Assembly: GCA_021234155.1 (NCBI GenBank)
Contig: JAJEKV010000141.1
Location: 1,308,356-1,372,355, forward strand
Length of the DNA stretch: 64,000 bases
Source of the DNA: Isoetes taiwanensis
Lineage: Eukaryota > Streptophyta > Lycopodiopsida > Isoetales > Isoetaceae
Reading direction: 5' to 3'
Shown piece by piece: positions 10,795-21,540 of the stretch. Every line of letters starts with the position of its first letter. The first letter of the stretch is position 1. The notes under the pieces were generated by a model that was not told where the DNA came from, ran no database searches, and saw only the letters and a program-made list of their open reading frames with translations. Made by a program: the position numbers and the translations under genes.

Positions 10795-11900
10795 CTACCT
10801 ATTGCATGGTAATCCCTTCCTTTGCCTATGTGAGCTAAAGCACATGGCTGTTGTATCAATTATCAAGCGTGTCAAAGTGTCATTAATCTCAGATGCTGCT
10901 TGTGGCCACAATATCAATGAAACTTTTTTCTCACAGTCCTTAAAGAGAATGTTCTTATCATATCTCATCTTGATTTTTGAGCTCGGATAGATGGAGGAGC
11001 ATGCGCCGATGTGCCTAAAGCACGTATAGCAACAAAAATTGGCACATGATCTCACTCAATCCTTTCATTGCCAATAGAAAAATTGACCATCTGATTACTA
11101 AATGTTGGCTTAGCTAAAATATAGTCCATCACACTTGCATTCCTGCAAGTACATTTTCTAGAACTGGAAAAATTTTCTATGCTGTTTCACATATATTGCA
11201 TGGCAGTCTTGAACCATAGCCTATAGCTAATGGATTGCTTTGCCATTTTTATTTACAAGTTGTGTTGTTTATCTCTCTATAGCTGTAGTCGTATCTATCT
11301 TCCTAGGCATGCAGGATAATTTGATATTCAAGATCTTTTGGCCTGTTAAAGTTAACCTCTGATCTTAAAGTGAATCGTGACAGATTTATTCTTTGAAAAA
11401 TTTTGAAGTTGTATGTTGTATTTTGCTTTTGACATTGCTAAAAAATCAGACTTAGTTCAAACTTCTATAGTGCCTACTGACCAGATCTGGGTTGTCTTGC
11501 TTTATTAATTCGTCTGTAACTGTTTGCCCTTAATGTTTATGAGAAAAATGATCATCCTTGTCTAAATTATTAGAACTGTACACACGAGATTCTCTTGGTG
11601 GAAAGTAGCAACCAACAACATAAAGTTTTCCATATTGTCCAGGTATCTCAATCCAAATATACTGAAGTAATGCCATTTTATCCAAGACTATCACTAAATG
11701 TGTAAATTCATGTCTAACATAGCAAGCAATGCCACCAAAACCTTATTCTTTTTTATTCCATAGGGCCCTATCTCTTCATTTTCACATGTTTCAAGAAAGA
11801 ATATTACATCCACATTACTTAAAATGTCCTATATAGTGTCAACTTTTGCTTGCATTGGTGTATTGATATTCCAGCAAGCAAACCTGATGGTCACTGTTTC
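10795..11900 (-). pseudogene. LINE endonuclease domain, degraded
   Basis: Directly downstream of ORF1 on the minus strand. It starts with FACWNINTP and FFLETCENEE, the first strands and catalytic Glu region of an APE-type endonuclease (about 11890-11780). IWIEIPGQYGKLYVVGCYFPP follows in part (about 11650-11600), and ASVMDYILAKP near 11115 is the motif close to the domain's C-terminal Asp/His. Stops and frameshifts are frequent. The RT domain is missing, so the element is truncated at its 3' side near 10.8 kb. Confidence 0.7.
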
Positions 11901-12677
11901 CTATGCAACAACTGCATTTTCCATATTCCTTTCTTCCACACCAACATGTCCCTTCCTCCAAAATGCCTTATGATCATTCTTCCTTGCTTCTTTTAATTTC
12001 TGAAGTTCCTGTTTGTATTCAATATATCGTTCCTTTGTTAGATCATCATTAATCCATACCTTCTCTCCCCTTAACAATGCCTGCTTGCTCAAGACACCCA
12101 TCTTATTCTCCTTGTTTACAAATTTCACAATAATATGCCTCGTGTTACCAAAGGATTTGCCCATCCAAAATGCCTCAACTATATCATGATCAAAATCTAA
12201 CTTGGATTTGATAAATATATGTACCTTTTCCATTGTGTTCTCCTTCGTATCTTCGGGTAGAACAACCACAAGAATGTTCATAGTCTTTTTCTGCCTCTGT
12301 TGCTCTTCCGTAAATGAATCTAATGCTTTGTTCATGTGCTAATCTTTAGTGAAAGAAGTGAGTTCCTGTTGTACCTGTGTAATGCCGTTATTGTCAAAAT
12401 ATCTTGTGTTATCTTTATCTTCCACATCTCCATCTTCTTGCATCATCTCACGGACTTCAGATCGCATGCTCTTCTTAAATTGTTCAAACTCTGATTGGAT
12501 GCTCACTTTCTGGAGCAAACTATGATTAGCAACGGGTACTCGCTCTATAGACGTAGAAACGATGGGAGAAGTGTCTATCGAGATGGCATGAACATGGATA
12601 ATAAATGGGTTGTACTCTTCAATCCATAGTTGTCGTGCTATTTTAGATGCCATATCATTGTTGAGATATGCGCTCAT
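11901..12677 (-). pseudogene. LINE ORF1 protein with one in-frame TAG
   Basis: A single minus-strand frame of 259 codons starting at the ATG at 12677, interrupted only by TAG at 12341-12339. The N-terminal half has a charged helical part (SEFEQFKKSMRSEVREMMQ). After the stop the frame continues with an RRM-like core (NILVVVLPEDTKENTME) and the L1-type segment HIIVKFVNKENKMGVLSKQ followed by KVWINDDLT. The C-terminal helix is Lys/Glu-rich. This order of coiled coil, RRM and C-terminal domain fits L1-type nucleic-acid chaperones that coat LINE RNA. The endonuclease follows within a few bases. Confidence 0.7.
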
Positions 12678-12770
12678 ATTAAAGGAGTCAAATACTTATA
12701 CAAGTATGTTTACAAGGCCCAGACTCATAAGGTAAGTAGACTGATAGCTGGGCCTCAAGATAGAGCAGAT
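12678..12770 (+). pseudogene. Helitron Rep fragment (KYLYKYVYK motif)
   Basis: The + strand reads KGVKYLYKYVYKAQTHKV, the helix of the Helitron replication initiator that carries the catalytic Tyr residues (usual form KYLFKYxxKGxD). It starts exactly where the LINE ORF1 frame begins on the other strand, so the LINE or a rearrangement cut it. It lies upstream of the HUH motif found at 13.74 kb, the reverse of the normal order, so the two pieces are not one continuous Rep. Confidence 0.55.
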
Positions 12771-13495
12771 CGAGATATGGCAATGGCGGGGCTGGCTATA
12801 GACAATGGCTAGGGTTGACCACTCCATCCGCCCCTCCTGTGCATACTTTGCAGATGGGCTAGATCGGCCTTTAGCGTGACTATAACCTGCCAGATACGTA
12901 GTCTCATGGTATCACCCATCGAGACTACTCCGGTTGCATCTCCCCGGTCCGATGAGGTAGGAAGGGTTCCATCTCCCCTTTCCTTCCATGGGTGGCTAGA
13001 GGATCGTGGCGACATACGGTTCGCACCCGACTGAACTCCCCAAAACAAGAGCCAGGCCAACATCTGCAACTCCTGAAGGTCAGGGCGTCACCATTGATCC
13101 AGAACATCATCATTGTTGCATGAGAGGGATCCCACCCGATGGGTTTCTATGCCGCCCCAAATTGTGAGAAGATGTGCTTTCCCTGCCTGTTTGGAGGCAC
13201 ACAACGCAATCTAACAATCTATCGGGACGCAGATCGAAGTTTCGCAATGGACTAAACTAACATGTTCTTATAGTTAATAAAAGATGAGATTCACTTCTGC
13301 GCAGCTCTGCAAAATTTTGAATAAGACGAGGGAAGCACAACGACTTGATCCTATCCGCACACCAGACACATGATAACACCGGCTATCACGACCTCAAATC
13401 CTTGCAGTCGTCATCTGACAAGCTAGAGTAGTTAAGAAAGATGCGCTCGCAATGATTAGGTAGCTTGAGCCCCGTCCATCTTCGCCACTTTCAGC
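12771..13495. other. No recognised gene
   Basis: GC-richer stretch with overlapping short frames on both strands (for example 12809-13069 minus) but no motif. It may be decayed Helitron sequence, given Rep pieces on both sides. Confidence 0.3.
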
Positions 13496-14620
13496 ATGGC
13501 AGAGTCCAACTGGCTAGACCTGCTCGATGCACTCAAACACCTCAATCTTGACACAGTGTCCAGAGCGAGCTCAGAAGGTTGGAACGATAAAATGCTCGCG
13601 CTCGAACTCACAAGAGCTGACCCAGTTATGCGCATAAGGTACTACGTCAACAGGGTGATGGGCCTCAGGAAGATGTTGCAGAAGCCAAACGATATAATCG
13701 ACGAGGTCGCCAACTTCATATGCATCACCTAGTACCAGCAGAGAGGAAGCCCACATGACCACATGCTGCTCTGGATAAAAGACGCCCCACAATACCCAAC
13801 ATAACATACGAAGACATCACATATTTTGTTTACAAGCTCATCATAACGGACATCGAGCTGCTCCCAGATGAACTACTTCTAAAAGCGGAACCTACAGGCA
13901 CACCGCACATGCGCGGAAAGAAATGGGGCATCGGTACTGCAAGTTCCCGCCCCCCACTTCTCCGTCGAGACACATGAATATTAGAATCAAAAAGACCACT
14001 CCCAGAAGAAGAAAATGCCATGAAAGAGAACAAGGAGAAAATAAAAAGTAGCTGAAAAAAAACTTTGGAATTGCTAAATGAAGACAATGGACGACTTCTG
14101 CAAGCGGATGGGCCTCGGCGACCACCAATACAAGAAGATGCTGCATATGGCATCCAAGGATCCAAACACTTTCTCAACAGGCGGTGAATGACCAAGACAA
14201 CGCCTTCAATCCTCGCGTCGTGACAATGTAGAGAGCCAATCTGGTTCAAGCGCCTACGATGTAGCCACATCGCGCCTATCATACATCGCGAGAATAGAGA
14301 CCAACAAGTCGCATTTTGATGAAGATTATAGAGAGACCTGCAACAAGAACAATAATGCCGTCGAGAGGATACAACAATTGGGCAACACAATCATACATTC
14401 ACGGGGAGATATCCATCTCGAGAGACCACAATGCACCTCTTGGCATGCCTCGCACATAAAGGCGTGAACTTTCATCGACATGAACATGCCCGCGAAAGCG
14501 AGGTTCGAGAGTCCTCAAGGCGAAAAAGGACCTGCATAAAGCTTGATCTAAATAGCCGCAGACATCCTCCGCATCCAACATCATCAAAAAAGTACAAGTG
14601 GCCGGACGGAAGAGCTTGAA
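13496..14620 (+). pseudogene. Helitron Rep (HUH) region, degraded
   Basis: A + frame from 13496 (78 codons) matches the Helitron N-terminal region (LTRADPVMRIRYYVNRVM...). It runs through one TAG into YQQRGSPHDHMLLW (about 13735-13780), the HUH nuclease motif that binds the metal used to nick DNA. The next segment keeps YEDITYFVYKLI and, after a shift, YCKFPPP, like the CRFxFPRP motif downstream of HUH in Helitrons. Further frames to 14.62 kb are coding-like but broken. With the helicase at 15.3 kb on the same strand this is an inactive Helitron RepHel. Confidence 0.7.
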
Positions 14621-15270
14621 TATATTAGCCTTAGCCTCACACAAGTAGCCACGTTATACAAGGATGAGTAAAGGAAATTTTCGAATAAAATGAGGGAGGG
14701 ACAGTCGAAGCAACTTCGAAAGTGGAAATACTCAAGTGTGTCAAGTTCAACAAGGACAAAATTAACAGAAGGATGAGCATATAAATGACTTTGCTACATG
14801 TCCACTCAGACCGAACCACGATTTTCATGAAGGGCACCCCACCTACCACAACGCATATATGGCAAAGCAGGAAGAAATCAAAACAGCCCACACGTAACAT
14901 TCCAGTGCATAGGCGATACCCACAACTAGGGCGAGATAGAAAGGATAGCCAATGACATCGACGAGCAAAGAAGAGGACGTCGGAACAGAGATGATGAAGC
15001 AAAAGGCGAGGGCAAGTTTGACATAGGCGCAAAACCACTACACTTTACACTACACGAATCCTCTCAAGAGGTATGCAACCCAAAAACAACCCTACCATTT
15101 ATAACAAACTGACTGCCTCCCATTTCTTGCAGGGCCCGAGGACAATGGTACCGAACAAACAAATCATGCCCAACAAGATATACTATGCAATGGTCCAGAT
15201 GCTAAAAAGGGCCAACTACTACTCTACGACGACATCAGGTACAAAAAGACACACGACCCAACCCATAGGT
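14621..15270 (+). pseudogene. Helitron middle region, poorly resolved
   Basis: Sequence between the Rep and helicase parts on the same strand. Short + frames such as 15073-15297 look coding-like, but no domain can be assigned. An opposing 133-codon minus frame (14637-15038) shows no family features and is probably a shadow. Confidence 0.3.
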
Positions 15271-15895
15271 ACAACCTCTTTCTCATGGGCAGCATAGGCA
15301 TGGGCAAGTCGAGGCTGCTACAGTGGCTCATCGAGGGATAAAAGCGGCTCTTCCAACAAGAACTCTCCGACCCAATGAGCAAACCATCGGGTCATCATAG
15401 TTGTATACGGATAGGGGCGGCGGTCAGCGACATCACCGCACTTCGGCATAAGGCCAACGGCGATGCTCATAAACAAGATGACAATGCCCCTCTCTAGCAT
15501 GCTGCAAACAGGGAGGAATGCCTACGAGGCAGTGAGACTGCTGGTTATAGATGAGATCTCAATGGTCAGCCTTCATCTCCTCTTCTATGTCGACACACAG
15601 TGCAACAAATAAGTAATATCCCAACCTACTCGCCACCCGCAAGCCCGCACAACAAACCAGGCACGCGCGACCAACACGTTTGCTCGACTCCCTTGCAGGT
15701 ACAAGGACATCGCAATGTCCGCATTGTTCGGGGCATGTCAGTCATTACAATCGGAGATTTCTACCAACTCAATCCAATGTTCGACAAGTGGAATTTCTAT
15801 GAACCAAATGCTGATGATGTTCGACAGACTTCAAGCCCGCACTCTGCGACATCGGCCACTGCTACTGGAGCAACCACAGACGGGCATATATAGCA
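15271..15895 (+). pseudogene. PIF1-like helicase of the Helitron, degraded
   Basis: Three helicase motifs occur in order on +: Walker A in LMGSIGMGKSRLLQWL (about 15285-15340), Walker B in LLVIDEISMVSLHLL (about 15540-15580), and motif III in SVITIGDFYQLNPMFDKW (about 15735-15795). This is the PIF1 superfamily 1B pattern used by Helitrons to unwind the displaced strand. Stops and frame changes separate the motifs. A stretch at about 15606-15700 ending TTGCAG could be a small intron or an insertion. The later motifs (IV to VI) are missing, so the protein is inactive. Confidence 0.75.
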
Positions 15896-17429
15896 TTCGC
15901 TTGAAGAATAATATTACTCCAAAAAATGCTAAATCAACTCAGCCTATTCAATATAAAGTCACAAGTACTTTCCCTTCCCCTCCTCGGTAAGGATACTTGC
16001 CATGATAACATCCAATTCAAGTTTGTTTTCCATTGTATCTACATGTATATCTTTACCTTCTACATCTGCAATCATCGTGCATGCTCAAAAAAGCATAAAC
16101 ATAAACATCAATCTCATTGCTATCAGCTAATTGAATTCTTTTCTCAAATGCATTAACAGATTCCTTATTCTAAGCACCCCTGCCCCTATTTGTAAGTGCT
16201 CCCTCATGTGTGATGTCTCCAAAAATGACACGCATAGAACATGCTTCTTCGCAACACTATACAACTAATGCAAAGCACACTATCTACTAAGTTCTATAAT
16301 ACAAAACAAGCAAACCATGGAGTGATGAAACCGTTACAAACCCACCCTCTACAGAAAGCATAAAAACATACTGTCGGGCCACTGAAGGGCAACCCCTCGT
16401 GCGCAACACCTTGTTTTGTTGCCTCTGTCGACATGCTTGGGTTCGATTCTCAAGGAACCCTTTTACATTCTGGTTCTCTATATTATTGCATTTGTAGGTG
16501 ATGATAATCTTTCCTCGCATGTAACCATTATGTATTCAATAATTGGAGACATGTATTTATTATGTGGAAATTACATTGAGGTTGTGCATTATGTATTCAA
16601 TATATAAGATTTTCTTATTTAGGCACATATTATACTATTGATATTCCAGTTCTAGGGTTTCCATTGTGATGGCTAGGATTTAGCCCCATAGGATGGGTTT
16701 CGTGATAAGGCATAAACGATAATACCAACATAATAAAAATTCCGGAAGATATATATGCTTATCCTAGAACATATGGGCTTTCATGTCAATGTAAGTTAAT
16801 ATGAATGTATATAACGGTTCACAAAACTAGCTCAAATTCAAACTGGAGAATGAGTACCCATTTGATGACAAACGATGTTCAATCATAACCTTCCAATTAG
16901 CACATCAACCTACACAATACTTATATGAAATGATCATTAAATAGAGGCAAACCAAATCAAGCATGAAATATAACAAGTGCAAAGGGACCTTCCATAGCTA
17001 CAATCTTTGCATCCTTTAATGAAAAACATTAAGATAGGATGTTCTCCGGCAAGACATTTGCTGGAGTAAGGGCTTGGCGCGTCTCTTCCGCCTTCTCATT
17101 ATGGCTACAGTTTACTCATAGGTGTATTCGTTTCTAGTAAAACTTACTTGTGCCATATAGGGAAAACTTTAGGGTAATGCCAGAAATTACTTATGACCCT
17201 TTAGTCTATTGCAGATATATCTAGTCGTTTCAAAGACAACCACCATCTACCTCTGTAGTGTCCAAAGGATACTAGTAGACAACTATAACAAATTTGCAAA
17301 CTGTTACAACAACAGTGGTGTTTCTCTTAGAGTGTTCTAGATTAGCTGGTTAGAAACCTGTTTACAGACATATTTACTTAATGTTACGGGCATACCGTAT
17401 TTCAAAACAAAACAAGATCATGAATGCAT
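15896..17429. other. No recognised gene
   Basis: AT-rich sequence without domain signatures. A tRNA T-arm-like GGTTCGATTC near 16440 has no matching acceptor or anticodon arm. Nothing else is seen. Confidence 0.35.
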
Positions 17430-17850
17430 AAATCATGAGTTTGAAAGCTCATCTATAATGGGCAATTTCGAAAGTTGATGGAATCCGACAATGACCTCCT
17501 CAAATTTTGCACCTATTGAGAATCTAATCTTGTAATAAAAAACTTGTGTAATGGCTTTACTAACTTTTATCACTACCATATGTGCACTGCTCTCTTTTAT
17601 ACCAAGTTTCTTGGACAAAGTCAGATAACAACTTGGGTAAACAACTTACTACTCTCACTGGAATAACCCTTCGACAATGAGTGTCTTGCTTTTCAATCAA
17701 TACTCAAACTGCTGCACAAAAAGCTGAATGTATCCCTCATCATCCAGTCTTCTTCCATCGTGCATCATCATGGTAGCCCTTAACAAAGCGATCAAACCAA
17801 GTAACACTTCCTGGTTTAACGCACCACTAGCTTAAACGATAAATGTTGTC
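17430..17850 (-). pseudogene. PIF/Harbinger transposase remnant
   Basis: The minus strand carries the N-terminal part of a DDE_4 (PIF/Harbinger) transposase. In order it reads a WFDRFVKGYHDDARW-like segment, IEKQDTHCRRVIPV, then a frame with KLGIKESSAHMVVIKVSKAI followed by FEEVIVGFHQLSKLPIID. In the family this last part precedes the first catalytic Asp (usually LPNVVGAIDGTH). Here the motif is degraded and the rest of the catalytic core is absent. At least one frameshift is needed. Confidence 0.55.
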
Positions 17851-18096
17851 GTGCCCAAAAGCTTGCAATGTGGCAACCTCGTCTTGTAATAGCTTACGTA
17901 AAAAGCTATCTTCACTTTGTCCAAGTAGCAGCATTAGAATTTGGAATGTCCAGCTATTATTACCATCATTATAGCATGTACTATTTTGTCATCACTTCGC
18001 ATTTGGTCTTCACTAACAAGCTGCACAATAAGAATATTAAGCAAATTCATCACATGCATATAAATATAAATACACACATTTATAAAACTGCAAGTT
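17851..18096. repeat. Host sequence with repeat later split by the hAT element
   Basis: Non-coding. The stretch from about 18042 (CATCACATGCATA, then ACACACATTTA) recurs immediately after the hAT-like element at about 19404-19440, so the target was a tandem repeat of roughly 57 bp. Confidence 0.6.
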
Positions 18097-18344
18097 TAGC
18101 AATTCAGGGTATTTTTTAGTGGCCCCGGCGGACCAGTTGGCCACACATTCACATTTTTCTAGAAACAGCTGGCTACGCTAGAGTAGGATACGTTCATGTC
18201 ATGACCGAAGGGTAATCGCCAGTTCAAAGCACGAGTTTGTGATTTTTGCTTGTCTAGTAGCCAATTCGAAATTTACTAGGCCTTGCTAGACGTAGGGTGT
18301 GGCCAATTCGAATTCTGTTTCCACTTTTCATTTTCTATTATCTA

Positions 18345-18575
18345 GTTATGGTGTTTGTATGATATAGTTTAATTGCAGGTTGTATTTCTGTGCAACATTA
18401 TCAAGAAGAAGTGCAGCATAGGATCTGTCTTCTTAGAACCCATCATGATACTATTATCTAGTTTAGTTATGGTGTTTGAAAGATATAGTTTAATTGCAGG
18501 TTGTAATTTCTGTGCAACATTGTGCAACATAGTTTCTGTAATTTCTGTACAAGAAGTGCAGCATAGGATCAGAGA
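18345..18575. repeat. Imperfect tandem duplication inside the hAT-like element
   Basis: Two units share TTATGGTGTTTG, ATATAGTTTAATTGCAGGTT and TTTCTGTGCAACATT, with period about 117-120 bp. No coding function is apparent. Confidence 0.7.
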
Positions 18576-18854
18576 TCCTTGAGGTTTTAGGTAGGTTGTA
18601 TGCAACCTAGATGGAAGCGATTGGAACTTAATGCAATATTGGAACTTATTTTCAATGTTACAGTCGGTTATTGTAGCAATAGGATCGTCCCGTTACTGTA
18701 GATACCCTGTTCAGTTACGATTATATTTTTGCCGTTCTAAATTTTGCAGGAACCGTTCTAAATTTTGCACAGCCATACGAGACCAAATAATAACTTAGAA
18801 ATCCGAGACCTATAGCAACTATAGAAATATGAGAGCAAATGTTCATTCTGGAGT

Positions 18855-19040
18855 TACTTATAGGTCTCGTAACTTTTGAGCATAGGTCTCGTATTATTTT
18901 TGAGCATAGGTCTCATACTTTTGAGCATAGGTCTCATAGACCAAGTAACTTAGCATAGCATAGAAATACATTTGAGCATAGGTCTCTTAGGCCAAGTAAC
19001 TTAGAAATACTTTTAAGCAATGGTCTCATACATACCATAT
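18855..19040. repeat. GGTCTC-containing short repeats in the hAT-like element
   Basis: At least six spaced copies of ATAGGTCTC or close variants, mostly preceded by TTTGAGC. Some are joined to a CCAAGTAACTTAG block. Subterminal repeats in hAT elements often serve as transposase binding sites; that role here is an inference. Confidence 0.7.
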
Positions 19041-19439
19041 ACCTTAAGGTTGCAGATATTTTCTTAAATTACTTATATATCCCCCCTTGGTCTCATATGT
19101 CCCTAATGCAATTTTGAATGTATTATTTGGGAAAGATGCCTAGGTGGTTGTGGCTAGACGTCGTATTTTCACTATCAAAGCATGTTCCTATCTTTACTAG
19201 CACGAATTTGCTCGTAGCCAATTTGTTAATGTAGAAAAATAAAAATTTCATGGTTGCGCCAGTTTAGTTACGTCATCCTAGCAAGAAGGTGCAAAATATC
19301 GCCAGGCCAAACTACACCAAGTTATTTATCCTACATGGGCAGTAGCCAGTTGTTTCTGGCCCTATAAAAATATAGGGCGCTTAAAAAATACCCTGTAGCA
19401 ATTTCATCACATGCATATGCATATTAATACACACATTTA

Positions 19440-19640
19440 GAAAATTGAATTGAACGGAATCAAATGTTTTTTATCGTCCATGGAGACCAATCGACCTATG
19501 GGACCCAATACAAAAGCGTAGCAGTATTCACGGGGTTAAAATAGCCCCTCTTCCCCGTGAAGGGTTTTGATGGAAAAATGTGGTAAACAATAAGACTACT
19601 GACAAGCTATACAAATATATATACGATGATGTATATATAC
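19440..19640 (-). mobile_element. 3' untranslated end of the LINE
   Basis: On the minus strand, after the ORF2 stop, there is a GC-rich stem-loop (AACCCTTCACGGGG, then CTATTTTAACCCCG), the block CCATAGGTCGATTGG, GTGGACGATAAAA-like sequence with a few changes, and a tail of ATTC-rich pentamers. It defines the LINE 3' end seen alone at three other sites in the window. Confidence 0.7.
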
Positions 19641-21540
19641 ACGTTAAGTAGTTGTCCGGGGGCATATCTGAGCCCTCATATCCATTATCTCCTGAATATA
19701 TGATCCTATTGATCTCAGTAAAGTCGTGCTCAGTATCATGTGTAGCGGCTCATTGGGCCTAAACAACAGAGCGTAATGTGTCCAGATCTGATTATACGCA
19801 GGGCAGCTCTAAAAAGTGTGACACTCATCCTCAATGGCTCCCATCTGGCAGCACTGACAAAGCCTGTCCTGGCAGGCTCCCCAATCCATCTGCCTATCTC
19901 AATTCAAAGATGGTAGGCACCTATGCGAATGGAAAGGATGAGCTTGCGCTTTTTCATAAGCAGATATGAGCGCAGGTAGCGTTGTGGGCCTCATTCCAGC
20001 GTGAGATTTATGTGTTTGCTTGTAATGTATCATTTTGACCCGTTCCATGGCTCTGGGGCCCAAAGCTTACTGAGGAAACAAGTGTCAACGTAATCCCTCA
20101 GGCTACCACGATCTGCTTCTGTTTCCACCTGTATGCACTTGTGCTCCTGCACATTCCATCTGGCTAGCCACTGAGCTCTCTTGTCCTTCCAACAAGCCTT
20201 GAGGCATTGCGGTCCCATTGCCATGGGGTAAGCCAGGTTCAGGAGATGGGCATCGCTTGTATTGACTACCTTCTGAAAATAGATGATGTGTCTATCAAGG
20301 GCTGCCCTTTGAAGAGGTAAGAATCTTGTCTCCTACAATAGGATTTAGTATTGGACCGTGGATTTCACTCCGAGTGCCTATGCTAAGAAGGCTTTCTACA
20401 CCTGGTCTAAGTCATTCCAAATAGCAAGGGACACTACCAGGCCCCAGATCTCAACCCTATATAGAAGAATGGGCTCCGCCAATACCCTAAACAGATGTGA
20501 TAATGGTCACCAATCATGGAATTCTGCATTATGGGCTATTGTCTGCATTACATAGAGCACTTTCTAGCCCACTGTCACATGCAATCTGATGGAAGTGTCC
20601 CAACATAATGTAGACGGGAACTTCACTCCCAAATACTTGAAGGTGGGCGTCACCTCCACATTTTGCTCCTGATAAGTGAATGTAGAAGGCCTTTGGTGGC
20701 GTGAGGATGAGATGAGGACCACTTAGTCTTGGCCATATTGACACGCATGTCTGTGGCCTGGCAGAATGCGTCCAGGGCTTCTAGGTAAGAGTGCATATCC
20801 TCCCGAGTGTGAGCTAGAAGGTCGACATCATTTGCATATATGGGGCATATATGAGCTGCTGATAATCTGATGCAAAAGTTGGGTCCTGCCACCCGCATTG
20901 TCAGCGAGCCAGCTTTCCAACTGATTAATGTATAGGTCAAACAATGTTGGAGAGAGAGGGCATCCCTGGCGGACCCCGATACTACTGGTAAATGATTGTC
21001 CCATCGGTTGCATTTATGAACAACACTCATACAACCTGTACAGCGCATTCTGCACATCCACAAGGACCCCCAGTTGTCGCAATCTTGCCCTACGCTTTTC
21101 CTCGCGGGCGCGTTGTCAAAAGCCTTCGCGAAGGCAACAAAGCAACAATATAGGTCTTGTCGACGATTCTTGCTGTCTTCAACCAAAGTCCTCAACGTGA
21201 AGATATGCACAATGGTTGAGTGTTGGGGTACCCCACTTGGATGAGGGCTCGCACATTTGCTGCTTCTGCCTATCCAGTCAGCTGCTGCTCTAGAATGCCA
21301 GCCAGCAGTTTTGCAAATATTGAACTAACCATGATTGTCTGGTAATTGGCTATGGTATTATAAGTTGCCCTACCCACTTGAGAAACTCTGCTTGCATACC
21401 ATTCAGGTCCGCTGCTTTCCCATTGGCCAGATGTTGTAGACCCTAGATGACATCATCCTCTGTGAGTTCTAATGTCGAACCATTTTGGAGGGATATGGTT
21501 GTTTGTGTCCTTTGAGGCAACAAATTTTATTGTACGAGGA
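19641..21540 (-). pseudogene. LINE ORF2 reverse transcriptase, degraded
   Basis: The minus strand carries LINE RT blocks in order: DLYCCFVAFAKAFD (21.1 kb), GVRQGCPLSPTLFDLYIN (about 20.95 kb), then YANDVDLLAHT (about 20.83 kb, the YADD motif with the second residue changed) and MRVNMAKTK. Near the end is LCQCCQMGAIEDECHTF with SCPAY (about 19.8 kb), the C-terminal zinc-binding domain of plant LINEs. Many frameshifts make it inactive. The altered YADD alone would be expected to impair polymerisation. No endonuclease is attached, so the copy is 5'-truncated near 21.5 kb. Confidence 0.85.

Larger units (their letters stand above)
18105..19395. mobile_element. Non-autonomous hAT-like element, 1291 bp
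   Basis: The ends are inverted repeats, CAGGGTATTTTTTA at the left and TAAAAAATACCCTG at the right, extending inward over a GGCCC block. Perfect 8-bp direct repeats TAGCAATT flank both sides (18097-18104 and 19396-19403). An 8-bp target duplication with CAGGG termini is the signature of the hAT superfamily. No transposase frame is present, so it would need a partner. Internally there are a tandem duplication (18345-18560) and a run of GAGCATAGGTCTC-type repeats (18860-19040). Confidence 0.85.

Noticed and set aside
16425-16465. Possible tRNA (T-arm-like GGTTCGATTC)
   Set aside because: No matching acceptor stem or anticodon arm at the right distance.
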